Positions 1 to 10,135 of a stretch of 64,000 bases of DNA are shown here, in pieces. Source of the stretch: Lasiodiplodia sp. COLG20 (lineage: Eukaryota > Ascomycota > Dothideomycetes > Botryosphaeriales > Botryosphaeriaceae); the NCBI GenBank assembly GCA_009801085.1, contig VNWV01000001.1:1178001-1242000 (forward strand), read 5' to 3'. Positions within the stretch are counted from its first letter, which is position 1. Every line of letters starts with the position of its first letter. The notes under the pieces were generated by a model. It made no database searches, was not told the origin of the DNA, and saw only the letters and a list, made by a program, of their open reading frames with translations. A program made the position numbers and the translations under genes.

Positions 1-284
1 AGCAAAGAGTAGGTAGAAACTGTTGTTTTCGACAAGCTCCTGTGTAGCATATTTAGCAATGTCCCTGATATGTAAAAATAAGAGACACGCTCGAACTTCA
101 CGCACCGAAGTGCATGTGGCCTTTTTCTTTTTTTCTTTTTGGAAAGCATCCTCTATACAACATATACACACTCACTAAGCGGCTATAACTTTAAATATCG
201 CCAATCAGTGCAACTGTAAAATGCCACATCTCCCAATTGCCTCAACAGGCAGATCAGCACCAATCCATTCACACATCGTTTCCT

Positions 285-1862
285 CTATTTCTCAACCGCA
301 CCCCCCGCCTCCAAAACAGCCTTCCGACACGCCTCTCTGAAGACATCAACGAATCTCCACACATCCGCAAACCCGTTATACAGGGGCACCGGCGCAACGC
401 GCACGACGTCCGGCCGGCGCTCGTCCACGACAACGCTCTTATCCTCCAGCTCTTCCATTACACGGTCGAGCAAGCCGGGCCGCAGCAACAAGCTCAGCTG
501 GGCGCCGCGCTCGTCCGGGTTGCGCGGCGTGATGAGACTGTACGGCCTGGCGTCTGCGTCGCCCGCGGGCGTGAATAGTAGATGCTCGAGGTACGCGGTC
601 AGCCGGAGGGATTTGGCGCGCAGGTCGGCCACACTAGTCTTCCCGAACACGGAGAGGGAGGCGAGCAGCGCGGTAGTGTCGAGCGCGGAGGGGTTCGAGA
701 GCTGGAAGCCAGCGGCGCCCGGGATGGGGACGAAGGTGGAGCGCATTTGGAAGCGCGTGGATTTGTCGTGGCCCCACCAGCCGCTCAGGCGCGGGCGGTA
801 GCCGAGGGTGTCGGCGGTGATGGTCGTAGTGCCAGGTTGGTCGTCGGAAGATGGGGGAGAGGGGTTGTGGTTGACGGAGGTGTGCTTGGAGTGCACGAAG
901 AGCCCGCCGATGACACCAGGCCCGCCGTTCATGTACTTATAGTTGCACCAGGCGGCGAAGTCGGCATTCCAGTCATGCAGCTGTAGTGGTACGTTGCCGA
1001 CTGCGTGCGCGAGATCCCAGCCTACGACGATGCCGCGGGCTTGTGCGTAGGCGGTGATGGTGGGGATGTCAAGGAACTGGCCGCTGTAGTACTGAATACC
1101 TGGGAGAAGAAGCAGGGCAGTCGAGGAGGCGTGGGCGTCGATGACGGAGAGGATGTAGGAGGTGGGCAGGTAGGAAGTGCCGGGGTCTGGTGGGTTGAGT
1201 TCGACGAGGGCGGTGGAAGGATGGAGGTTGTGATGGTGGAGTTGAGATTGTACAGCATACTACAAGAAGGGTGAGCACACTCTGGTCAGGAATAAAACAC
1301 TTGATATACATACGTGGTCACTGGGGAAAGCTTTGCCCTCGATAATGATCTTGTAACGCTCCTTGGTCGGACGGTAGAAGCTGGCCATCAGCAAGTGAAT
1401 GTTGGCCGTCAATGTCTGCATGACAGCCACCTCTTCCGGCTGTGCCCCCACGATCTTGGCCGTCTCAACCTTGGCATCTTCATCAATATCCACCCATGGT
1501 TTGGATACGGCATCGTCCAGCGGTTGGAAGTGGCCGTAGACGCCCTTGTTGGCCCAGGTATCGAGGTACTTGCGGATATATTCTTGTGTGCAGCGTGGCT
1601 GAAGGCCGAGGGAGTTGCCGCAAAGGTAGGTGCACGGGTAGGTCAACTCGTTCTCCGGTAGAAGAGCATTTATTGTCTCGCTCACTTCCACAGTGCCGGC
1701 ATCGGTACCTAGGCGTTTGCGCTTCAGGCCGGCCCGGGTGGGGATGACGAATTCTTCGCGGAGCTTGCGGAGAGGGTCCTGCGCGTCAAGAGCTTCTGCA
1801 TATTCCTTGGAGAAGGACTTTGAGTCATCGAGCCGGAGCTCAGGCCAGGAGTGCTGTGTCAT
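285..1862 (-). CDS. BNA5: Kynureninase (L-kynurenine hydrolase), two exons
   Basis: PLP enzyme that cleaves kynurenine/3-hydroxykynurenine to anthranilate/3-hydroxyanthranilate plus alanine, in the tryptophan-to-NAD+ route. Exons read 1862-1314 and 1259-285 on the minus strand. The 54-bp intron (1260-1313) opens with GTATGT and closes with TTGTAG. The spliced product is 507 aa, normal for fungal kynureninase. Visible motifs are CGNSLGLQP near residue 80, [10 protein letters not shown] (Asp about 265) and [12 protein letters not shown], whose Lys (about 291) is the expected Schiff-base lysine. The start at 1862 precedes a typical N-terminus. It is divergent from ISA2, with 190 bp between the two start codons, so the promoter is probably shared. 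The family assignment is firm; substrate preference cannot be read from sequence. Confidence 0.95.
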
Positions 1863-2052
1863 GGCGAATGCTCAATGGTTGTGCAGTGAGAAGTGCGACC
1901 GAGGAAGAAGGTCGCATCGTCATGGCGGGGCGAAGAGTGGCTGGTGCACGCAGTGTGGCGCACCCCCAGCATCATCGGCCGGCTGTCGGCCATCGCCCGC
2001 TTCTCCGATGATTTCAAAGCGCTCCTTCTTCCACCTTCACCGATACGACACC
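1863..2052. promoter_or_regulatory. Divergent intergenic promoter between BNA5 and ISA2
   Basis: This 190-bp stretch separates two outward-pointing start codons and must hold both core promoters and 5' leaders. I see no clear TATA box. Function is inferred from position only. Confidence 0.4.
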
Positions 2053-2769
2053 ATGGCGTCCGCCCCTGTGATTTGTTCTTCCTGCCTCCGCTCTATGCAG
2101 TCCGCAGCTCGCGCCCGTCCCGCGACTGTGCGACAGGCCCTCCGTGGCGCTCGTCGCAGCTTCGCCGTCTCCTCGACATCCGCCACTGTTCCGCCAGCAC
2201 CACTCCTCGACTTCCTTACGCCCTCGATACGATCTGGATACGCTACATCGATAAGGCAAACTCCGCGATTGCGACCGGTGAAGCAGGATGTTGCTGTCCG
2301 GGGTTTCTCGTCCTCCGCATCGCGGCGCGCAGCAGTCCTGAACCCGCGAACAGATGAGGATGGCAACGAGATGGTGGTGGGCATTACACCGCGCGCAGCT
2401 CATGTAGGCACTCCAGGATACTCTCTCCATTTGTAGCTAACAGGCATTCTGCAGCGCCTCAAGCAAATCATGGCACAAGACAAGAACCCCAACCTTGTGC
2501 TACGGATTACTGTCGAGTCCGGAGGCTGTCACGGATTCCAATACCTCATGTCCTTGACTCAAATGTCTGAGATCTCGCAGGAGGAAGACACGGTGTTTGA
2601 GGGACCGGACGGCGCGAGAATTGTGCTGGATGAGCCAAGTCTGGAGTTGTTGAAGGGAAGCAAGGTGGATTATACCATGGAGTTGATTGGAAGCCAGTTC
2701 AAGATTGTGGATAATCCTGCAGCTAGCAGCAGCTGCGGATGTGGAACGAGCTTTGACATCAAGATGTAA
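2053..2769 (+). CDS. ISA2: Mitochondrial iron-sulfur cluster assembly factor, ISA2-like (A-type/HesB)
   Basis: A-type Fe-S scaffold, in yeast needed with Isa1 and Iba57 to mature mitochondrial [4Fe-4S] enzymes. Exons are 2053-2403 and 2455-2769, with a 51-bp intron (GTAGGC...CTGCAG), giving 221 aa. The first roughly 90 residues are rich in Arg, Ser and Ala and almost free of acidic residues, as expected of a mitochondrial presequence. The mature domain starts near the phrase MVVGITPRAAHRLKQI. The three conserved cysteines are visible: one in ESGGCHGF and two in SSSCGCGTSF near the C-terminus. Assignment to ISA2 rather than ISA1 rests on recall of the phrase LELLKGSKVDYTMELIGSQF and is less certain than the family call. 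Confidence 0.92.
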
Positions 2770-3101
2770 AGGATGGGCTAATTCAAAAGACAAATACCTC
2801 GATTACGCAGCTAGAGTGTACTCTCCCCTTAATTCATTGTGTATTGATCGAGCTCTCTGCACCGTGAACTACCACAAGCGGTCCAGGCCAATTGCTGGAA
2901 CACCAATCTGATGCCAGTTATTTCTCAGGTCGCCGTTAGGTAAGCTAGGGTCTTGGGGCCGGCAAATCTTGGCATTCCCACTGCGCTAAGTCACGTGCAG
3001 ATAACAAGCGAGGCGCAACACCAGGATTATCGAACCTCAACTCCATTTCCTCTCCTTCCTCAAGGACGACATACCACCTTCAGCCACACACCACCGTCAC
3101 C
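2770..3101. other. Intergenic: ISA2 3' flank and RPL28 promoter
   Basis: Between two plus-strand genes. The last 100 bp before the ribosomal gene is pyrimidine-rich (CTCAACTCCATTTCC, CACCACCGTCACC), as in many fungal ribosomal-protein leaders. No ORF worth calling. Confidence 0.5.
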
Positions 3102-3669
3102 ATGCCTACCCGCCTTACGAAGACCAGGAAGCACCGCGGCCACGTCTCGGCCGGTCACGGTCGTATTGGCAAGCACCGCAAGCACCCCGTGCGTTCCACC
3201 CTCCCTCTATGCGCGGTCTCCGGTTTCACCCAACTTAGAGCTAACCTGCCATTAGGGTGGTCGTGGTCTTGCTGGTGGTCAGCACCACCACCGTACCAAC
3301 ATGGACAAGTACCATCCCGGTTACTGTGCGTATCAACTCGCCCCAATTGAGAGATCATAAACTCATGTGTTTGCAGTCGGTAAGGTCGGTATGAGGTACT
3401 TCCACAAAGTCTCCAGCCAGTTCTACAAGCCCGTCGTCAACCTCGACAAGCTCTGGTCCCTCATTCCCGCCGAGCAGCGCGACTCCTACCTCGCTGCCAA
3501 GAGCAGTGAGAAAGCTCCCGTCCTCGACCTTCTTTCCCTCGGCTACGCCAAGGTCCTCGGCAAGGGCCGTCTCCCCAACGTCCCCATCGTCGTTCGTGCC
3601 CGCTACGTCTCGAAGGAGGCCGAGCGCAAGATTAAGGAGGCCGGCGGTGTCGTCCAGCTCGTCGCTTAA
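3102..3669 (+). CDS. RPL28: 60S ribosomal protein L28 (uL15, L27a)
   Basis: Cytosolic large-subunit protein. Three exons, 3102-3188, 3256-3325 and 3377-3669, with introns of 67 and 51 bp, give 149 aa, the length of the yeast protein. The N-terminus [20 protein letters not shown] and the glycine/histidine run [20 protein letters not shown] are diagnostic of uL15. The C-terminus ends AGGVVQLVA. Introns near the 5' end are usual in fungal ribosomal-protein genes. Splice junctions were chosen because they restore the conserved frame (KHP|GGRG and GY|FGKVG). The product is strongly basic. Confidence 0.97.
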
Positions 3670-4789
3670 GCGATGAACGAAAACAAAAAGTTCAGGAGTC
3701 ACGGAATATTGGACACTCTTAGGGCATCAGCCAGCTTAAGGCGGCGGCGACTCTTTCAGCGTGGTGGCTGGGGAATGCATTCAATCCAAATAATGAATTG
3801 ATACATTCCCGAACAAACCCTTCTCGAAGACACCTCTTACGGTGCCATGCTGGTGAAGTTCGGTCTCTCTTACATGGAGATGTCCGGGCCCTGGCGGCTC
3901 CAAGGATGAGGGAAAGTCGGATGAGTACACGGCTGGGATTGCTATTGACGTGTCACGCCGAAAGGCTGATGCTGTCCATCAATACCACTACGTACAAATC
4001 ACTTCTTTCATCTTTGGAGTCTGCCCTTGTCAAGGTAGGTGATGTGATTGTGTGAAACAACTGCTATATGATGTGAAGACCCTAGTCGTACCTTAAACAT
4101 TGAAGGTGCCATGAGACCGATCGGAAAGCTGTAACAACATGCCACGCGATACGCACGCATTGTTGTCTGAGATTGCTTTAATGTTAAGCGACTCAGCAAG
4201 TCTTGACCGTGAACATGTTTGAACTACGTGATAAAAAAAAAAACCGTACGAGGTATAGGTAGATCGTCAATACAAAATTCTGACTGAATACTATTGGGCC
4301 CCAATATTCTTTGCAATTAAACGTGAGAATTGTGCTACTTGGTTCTGCCACAGTGCTCCAGTTTGAGGCTGTTCAGTGCCCATTTATCATTTTGTCCGGT
4401 CTGAGTATCACTTCGTGTTCTGGGCTTGCGATATGTATACCTCCAACTTTTTTCTTGGATGAGCCGCCCAAATATTATAATAGTACAGTCAACCAGCAAC
4501 ATCTCAGAGACGGAGAGCAGAGAGCAGCATATTTCTCGTTATAACCGCGGCTGTAGTCAATATGTACAGCAGTACCGGCACTTAGCAATATCTTGCGAAC
4601 GTATTCAACACGGTATTTGATATCTCAAGCAGATAATGGACGCAATACAAGTACCGGCCCCGCACTGCTGCTGCCGGCTAGACTAGATAGGTGCGTGGCA
4701 GTTTAGACTAGTAAAATAGTCCCTTTGACCCTCCCATCCTTCCAATAAGCAAAAGAGTGCCCCCCCATGCAACAGGAGCGCAAAAAGAT
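3670..4789. other. Intergenic, no gene recognised
   Basis: About 1.1 kb downstream of RPL28. It contains only short ORFs (up to 85 codons) without recognisable protein features and becomes AT-rich after 4100. No repeat copy was recognised. Confidence 0.5.
4782..4786 (-). terminator. RNA polymerase III terminator of tRNA-Arg
   Basis: A run of five T on the minus strand, three bases after the 3' end of the tRNA, fits the usual pol III stop signal. Confidence 0.75.
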
Positions 4790-4860
4790 GACCACACCAG
4801 GGGTCGAACCTGGAATCTCTTGATTCGTAGTCAAGCGCCTTGCCATTGGGCCATGCGGCC
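4790..4860 (-). tRNA. tRNA-Arg (anticodon ACG)
   Basis: Reads 5' to 3' on the minus strand from 4860. The acceptor arm GGCCGCA pairs with TGTGGTC, including G-T pairs. The anticodon stem CTTGA/TCAAG encloses the loop CTACGAA, so the anticodon is ACG. The T arm CCAGG-TTCGACC-CCTGG is complete. Length is 71 nt with no intron. The wobble A would be edited to inosine, giving CGU/CGC/CGA decoding (established knowledge). A T5 pol III terminator follows. Confidence 0.93.
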
Positions 4861-5546
4861 TATACAACTCACGAATGAGGTGTTGAACCAAGCTGTTCTG
4901 CTTGATTGATGGGAGTCCAATGGACAACAATCAATATATAGTTAAAACAAAGTGGATAATGAGAATGAGCGGGTTGAAAAGGTGCGGGGGCCTTCTGCTG
5001 AAGGAAGATGTGTGTTTGGGGGGCTGGAATGGCTGGGCAAAACTTTACCGAGGTTGAAAATTTGGTGCGGGGAGGTTAGGGAGAAAACTTTTTCATGCCG
5101 CCTGGACTTGATAGCAGAGCACTAAGCTCAGAATAAAGCTTCGTAAACCTAGTGCAAATGATATGCGCACGGTCTTATTAATACCAATACAAATGGATGT
5201 ATGTAGTGATAGAGTGCACTCTTAACTTTAAGATAGAACACGCACTCCCGGTATTCGAGCATTCAGCCACTGTCGGGTAATTTAAAGACTCGATTAGACT
5301 CACGTTACTGCAAAACAAATTAATATCACATTCACATCACATTAATATCGAAGATAATAGTTCGACCCCAAGCGTGAAAAGATGGGGACGACTGTTAAAA
5401 TTGTAGGTTATATATCCTTAAAGAAATAACTGTTTCTATCACAATGAGTTCTCTGTGCGATTTTCCAGATTATTATGTTTCGTGTTCTATGTGCAATTCT
5501 ATCATAAAATTCCCAACTTAATCCAACCCAGGGTCTTCGTAGGCTT

Positions 5547-5569
5547 TTTTTTTTTTAAAAAAAAAAGAT
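5547..5569. repeat. T-run/A-run palindrome
   Basis: About twelve T followed directly by about eleven A, a perfect dyad that could extrude or mark the tail of an inserted element. Boundaries are approximate because homopolymers are hard to count by eye. Confidence 0.6.
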
Positions 5570-6026
5570 CCCCTTGCTTGAAAGAATTTAGTCGACTGCG
5601 TCATCGAATTTCCTACACGTAAAAATTGAGGGTTTGCTGGTAGGCGCAGGTAACGCTGGAAGCAAGGGTGGTTTTGAGGTACGGACACCCAGCAATTCGA
5701 TTTGCCGCCAGCTCCTCCAGGGCGAGCGGCAGCTCGAGTTGCCGTTAGCAGTATGCGTCTAGATCCAGCTCTATTAGCTCTATCAACCCCTGATATCCCC
5801 CAAGGGAATTTTGCTAATGTGAAGAACAATGTGAGATCAATTGTCCACGTTGGAGCGTCGGCTAAGTAGAAACGACCAGCAGTTTCACTTCGTCTGAATG
5901 AGATGCGTGAAAAAAGCGTTTTTTACTGGTGTCTAGGGAGATCAGACCCACAACAAATGGTGGCAGCTGACACTGCAGGAGGGCATTACAGCCGATGGCT
6001 AGCGTGAATTTACTTTTCGCATACAA

Positions 6027-6107
6027 TGGGTAGTTGAAGCTATCGTCCGGACGTGACTGTATAATTATTAACTACATTCTCATCCGGATGATAGCTTCAA
6101 CTACCCA
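6027..6107. mobile_element. Hairpin MITE-like element, copy 1 (81 bp)
   Basis: Left arm TGGGTAGTTGAAGCTATCGT, then CCGGACG; the right arm reads the same inward except CATCCGGATG in place of CGTCCGGACG. An AT-rich centre (TATAATTATTAACTA) separates the arms. Flanks carry GCTAGCGTGAATTTACTTTT on the left and CATATATGTTCTAAGCTAGC on the right, both recurring at other copies. Confidence 0.85.
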
Positions 6108-6316
6108 TATATGTTCTAAGCTAGCGGCCTAAAGTAGAGTTGGACTTAGACACCGACAAATCTGTGGATGAACCTTAACTGAACTGGCCTGCTAGAAGAT
6201 ATTTATTAGGCTGGCCAATTCATTTCTATTCTTTCATACGCATTCTCATATCTCTGACCTTACCATTGTAGAAAAAACTTTAGCTGCAGTAGACAGCTAA
6301 AGAAATAAGAGCACCA

Positions 6317-7670
6317 TCAATACCCCCCAAACAGCCTCCTCAGCATGAGCACCTCATGCTTTGTAACATACACACCACCTCCGCTCTCATCCTCACCCTC
6401 AGAAGTGTCCCGACACCCAGTCCCTTCCAACTGATCAACCAAATCCCTTATCTTCGCCCCTTCCCACTCGCCCTCATCGTTCGTCCAGAAGACTCTCTTG
6501 ATACCGACGTTATGCATGAAATTCACGCACCTGTAGCACGGCTTGGACGCAGCCGCGTTACTTCTTCCTAGTAGCACCTCGTCCTGTACTTCCTCGACCG
6601 CCACCGCCGCCGCCGCCGCTGCTGTCTTGTACGTCAACTCATCATGTAGCGAGCCCGTCAGCGGTGTCTGCACAGGCCTAATACCATCGCCTTCATTCCC
6701 ATTGTCTGAATTTTCTGAAATCCCTTTGCTGAACCGCTGGACTGTCGACAAAGACGTCTTGGCATGGCCGCTGTGCTTCGGGGATGAAGTAGAGAGCATT
6801 GTAGGGTAGTTGTTGCTGAGGCGTGTGACGTATAGAACCGCACCGGCGAGACAGCGGTGCTTCATGCGATCTTTGACCGTGGGGCGAGAAGGAGTAAATG
6901 TGGTAGTGCCGGCCTGGCGCTTTGGGAGGAGGACGGCATGGCGTTTGAGGCCTATAGGCTGATTCTTGGTGGTGTGTTTGGTGGAACTCCCTCGTCCAGA
7001 CTCAGACACTGCCCGCCCCTGATGCTGATGGCGCCGATGAAGTCGCTGACCATGCTCTCTCACGCCCTTGAACCCGCTGTCCTTCTGCCTGTTCACCACC
7101 GAACCACTCCCTGCAGACCCTCTCGACGTAGCGCTCGAGGACGCCCCGCTCCAGCACTGCGCCTTTGCGTTTGGAAGCGCCACCACCCGACAGTTTGGCG
7201 CGCGGTTTTTCGCCCTCCAGCGCCTTGGGAGCCAGCGCGCCGCGGCGCTTCTGCTGCGACGACGACGAGCGGCCGACGGCGTCGGCGACCGCCATCATCT
7301 CCGCGTGCATGCTGAACGGCGCCGTGGCGTGCTTGCCGTAACCACCGCCACCACCGCGCATCTCCTCGAACGGCGTGAAGGTGTGGCCGGCGTCGGGCTG
7401 CGGCACGCGCGGCAGCGTCTGGAGGCTGTGGTGATTGCCATCGTTCTTCTTGGGCTTTCGCTTGCGCTTGGGATGCTTGGTGGACAAGGAGCGCTGCTTG
7501 GGTAAGGCGCCCGTCTTGAGCGCGCCGCCGTCGTAGCCCGGGCGGTAGTCGTTGTGGCCGGCGCCGATGACCTTGCCGCCACGGACGATGACGCAGCCGT
7601 GGCGGTAGTGTAGCGGCGAGTGCGCGGCCTGCGAGAGGCAGAGGGAGAGGTAGTGGTCCGACTTGGTCAT
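6317..7670 (-). CDS. Cytidine/deoxycytidylate deaminase-fold protein with a long insert
   Basis: Two minus-strand reading frames join cleanly by a 55-bp intron (7009-7063, GTGAGA...GGGCAG), giving exons 7670-7064 and 7008-6317 and a 432-aa product. The N-terminus (HYLSLCLSQAAHSPLHYRHG, then VIVRGGKVIGAGHNDYRPG) and HAEMMAV give the first half of the zinc-deaminase fold: zinc His and catalytic Glu. The second half, KPCYRCVNFMHNVGIKRVFW, supplies the paired zinc cysteines. About 200 mostly low-complexity residues rich in Lys, Ser, Gly and Ala separate the two. Substrate is unknown; a dCMP/cytidine deaminase or a tRNA/mRNA-editing relative is possible. A frameshift is an alternative to the intron, but splice signals and phase favour an intron. 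It lies downstream of IDO on the same strand. Confidence 0.78.
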
Positions 7671-8427
7671 GGTCTTGGTTGGGTCGGTGGCTGCTGCCTG
7701 CGCGGGTAATGTGCGGAAGGGAAGCCGGTATACTCTGGGATGCGGGCTCGTAGAGGAGAAAACTCTTGGGAAAAGGTGAGATACTGGTGGTATCGTATTA
7801 TGGAGCTAAGCGCAAGTTGAGAGCTGTTCGCTGGGAAAGTGGAAGCAGGTGAGGTGCTCAGTTGAATATGCAGATGCGCTTATCGATACAAATCTCTTTG
7901 AAAAGGCAGGTGCGTTCAGGGTCAGGGTTCCGCGCCTACTGCTGGAAAGGTTTGTGAAGAAGGATGGTGCTGGCCGTGGTTCTCAAGTGATGGGTTGACC
8001 ATTGACTCATCACTGCACAGCCACCATTCACTCCACGGCACAGCAACGCAGAAGCGGAAGTTTTTCAGAAAAAGACAGAATGCTGGATTTTGTTTTCCTA
8101 TGCTCCCAGGGGTATCTTCGTATGCCTCATTGCTCGCACAACGCCGTAATCCGTCATGCAGAGTACCATAAAAGACGACCCGGGGTATCTATGCCTCATT
8201 GCTCACACAACGCCCGATCCCATAAAACGCGTTATGCAGAGTACAAATCCAAAAAAATTCGTGATGCCTCGTTGCTCACACAGCCCGTCAAAAGGAGCCG
8301 TGCAGAGTCCCATCGTAGCCTCGTTGCTCACATAACGCCGTGTCGAGTGTTATGCAGAGTACTGTCGTGAAAAGAGTGAAGTGTAACGCCGGAACGAAAA
8401 CAACCCGAAAAGCGCAAGAGGGCGAAC
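7671..8427. other. Intergenic between deaminase start and IDO stop, with tandem repeats
   Basis: Holds the deaminase promoter (7671 to about 7950) and a four-unit degenerate tandem repeat (8122-8369) ending about 60 bp from the IDO stop codon. No gene recognised. Confidence 0.55.
8122..8369. repeat. Degenerate tandem repeat, four units of about 53-73 bp
   Basis: Units start near 8122, 8191, 8264 and 8317. Each opens with a version of TGCCTCATTGCTCACACAAC and ends with TATGCAGAGTAC (variants CATGCAGAGTAC, GTGCAGAGTCC). The segment between these two blocks varies in sequence and length. The repeat lies just past the IDO stop and could be part of its 3' transcript. Confidence 0.8.
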
Positions 8428-10028
8428 TTACGAAGCGTTGCGCTCGGCGCAGTACTTCGCAACCTCCTTGGCCAGAGTGTCTTGCTGCGAGCGCACGACG
8501 TCCATTATGTCGCCAGTGCCGGGGACGTCCTTACAGAAGTCGTAGGCCTCAACCATGTTGCCCATGACCGCCTGTAGCTGGTTGGGGAGCCACTGTGTAC
8601 CAATCAGCATTATAAATGAAGCCACGGAAAAACTATAGAACATACAGTAACAATAGGGCTGCCTCCAGTAGCCGTGGGGTGTGAAGTGTTCTTCAGGATA
8701 TACTCGCGAGTGAAGCACCAGTGGCGCCAACGGAAGTCGCGAACCTGATCCAGAGCGCGCAGGTACAGCGAGGCAGACACAGGGTCAGACATGGCGTACT
8801 CCTTGAGGTTCGCCATCTCCGAGTAGTCCTTGACAGCCTCGAGGAAGTCGCGGTGGTTGCCAGGCCTGTATTGGCGGAAGTCCTTCAAGATATCTGTAAG
8901 GGGAGTCTGAGGCATGGCAATTTGCAGGAGGTTGTCGCAGAGCGGGACCTGGTGGTGTCAATGGCTACATCTCGTTAGGTATTAGTAGGATTTAGAGGGA
9001 CTAACCATGCTGTCATTGGCACCCGATTCTCCACGGAAAGACATAGGCTCATCACTGACGCCCTCGTAGATGACGCCGTTGGGGAACATGCTCTGCGAAG
9101 TGATGCCGAAAATGAAAGTACGGAAGCTGGTGTAGCCGCTGGGCTTGCTCTTGGTCCACATGGCTGTGACGGGTCAGTATACGACGCTATCGTTTGACCA
9201 ATACAGAGCAACTTACTGTTCATGACCTTGTTGATCTGATCCATAGCTTTCACGAGATCCGCCATCCCCGCGTTGAATGCCTCACGGTCCTTGCCAAGGG
9301 CGCCGTTGAGAGCTTCGACAGCACCCGACACGAGAGCGCCGGAGTGCTTCACCATAGCAATGTGCACGAGCACGAAACCTGCCTCAGAAGATGTGGGGTC
9401 CAAGCCGAGCTCGAACGCACGAATGAGACGGAGGTTGTCGTACTCGAGACCCAGAGCCGGGTTCTCCAGACGATAGTTGAACAGTGCGTAGGAGCCTGCG
9501 TACTCCATGAACGGCATGAAACCAGCGCTGTATCAAAGTGTTAGTGCGTGATGAAGCAAAGCCGGTCTGGGGATTTACTTACAACTTAGCAACCTTGGTG
9601 ATAGGAAGTGCGATGTTGCTTGGGAGGCTTTGACGACCGAGTCCGTAGAGCTCGCCGCGCATGAAGCGCTCATGGCAGGGCTCGAGGAGGTACGCCGAGG
9701 CCAGGAAGGAGTAGTCGCGGTACAATGCATTCATCAAGGGCAGGTTGTCCTTGTACTTCTCAACCGCATTCGACAAGTCAGGCAACTCCTTGTGGACGGT
9801 AGGGCCGAGCTGGAAGCTGGCCAACAGGCCCGGAGCACCTGAGAGTGTCTTGATTGGCATGCGGGAGAGGATGGACTCGAGTGGGTCAAAGTCGGCAGGC
9901 AGCTTGACGACAGGGTCCTGGCGCGGCAGGAAACCACGGGTGGTGGAAACCATGAATGCCGGCAGGGAGTTGTCGTTGGGCTTGGAGTCCGTGAGGACAT
10001 CAAAGCCGAAGCGGGGTGGAGACGACAT
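8428..10028 (-). CDS. BNA2: Indoleamine 2,3-dioxygenase, five exons
   Basis: Heme dioxygenase that opens the indole ring of L-tryptophan to N-formylkynurenine, the first step of the kynurenine/NAD+ route. Minus-strand exons are 10028-9583, 9527-9217, 9163-9006, 8948-8646 and 8592-8428. The introns of 53-57 bp all have good GT..AG ends (for example GTAAGT and GTTAGT), giving 460 aa. Family landmarks are RDYSFLASAYLLEPCHERF, the segment AGFMPFMEYAGSYALFNYRL, GGESGAND-like RGESGANDSM, and RWRHWCFTREYIL. The His in the last (about residue 381) aligns with the proximal heme ligand of human IDO. It sits 6.6 kb from kynureninase. Confidence 0.94.
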
Positions 10029-10130
10029 TGTGGCAATGGTCGTTAGGGGCGGGGATGGCGGATATGAAGAAAGGGTTGTGTGCGTTGCGTTGCAATCTAG
10101 CGAAGGGAGCGTCGAGCTGCTTATATCTTG

Positions 10131-10135
10131 AGGCC
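10131..10135 (-). promoter_or_regulatory. Possible TATA box of IDO
   Basis: On the minus strand the sequence reads GATATAAGC about 105 bp upstream of the IDO start codon. Position and sequence suit a TATA element. There is no direct evidence of use. Confidence 0.35.

Larger units (their letters stand above)
4861..6316. other. AT-rich intergenic region with one hairpin element
   Basis: Runs from the 5' side of the tRNA gene to the 3' end of the deaminase gene. It is mostly AT-rich without coding signal and holds the hairpin element at 6027-6107 and a T/A palindromic run near 5547-5569. The stretch 5580-5830 is more GC-rich and contains a 103-codon minus-strand ORF I could not relate to any family. 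It may be a transposon remnant. Confidence 0.45.

Noticed and set aside
6317..7670. Frameshifted pseudogene reading of the deaminase
   Set aside because: A 55-bp GTGAGA...CAG intron joins the two frames in phase and keeps both catalytic motifs.
8122..8369. CRISPR-like array
   Set aside because: Units are degenerate, spacer lengths are unequal, there are only four units, and the genome is eukaryotic.
8002..8370. A 122-codon plus-strand ORF with internal repeats (MPHCSHNA twice)
   Set aside because: It simply spans the tandem DNA repeat. The repeat phase is not kept in all units and there is no domain or start context.
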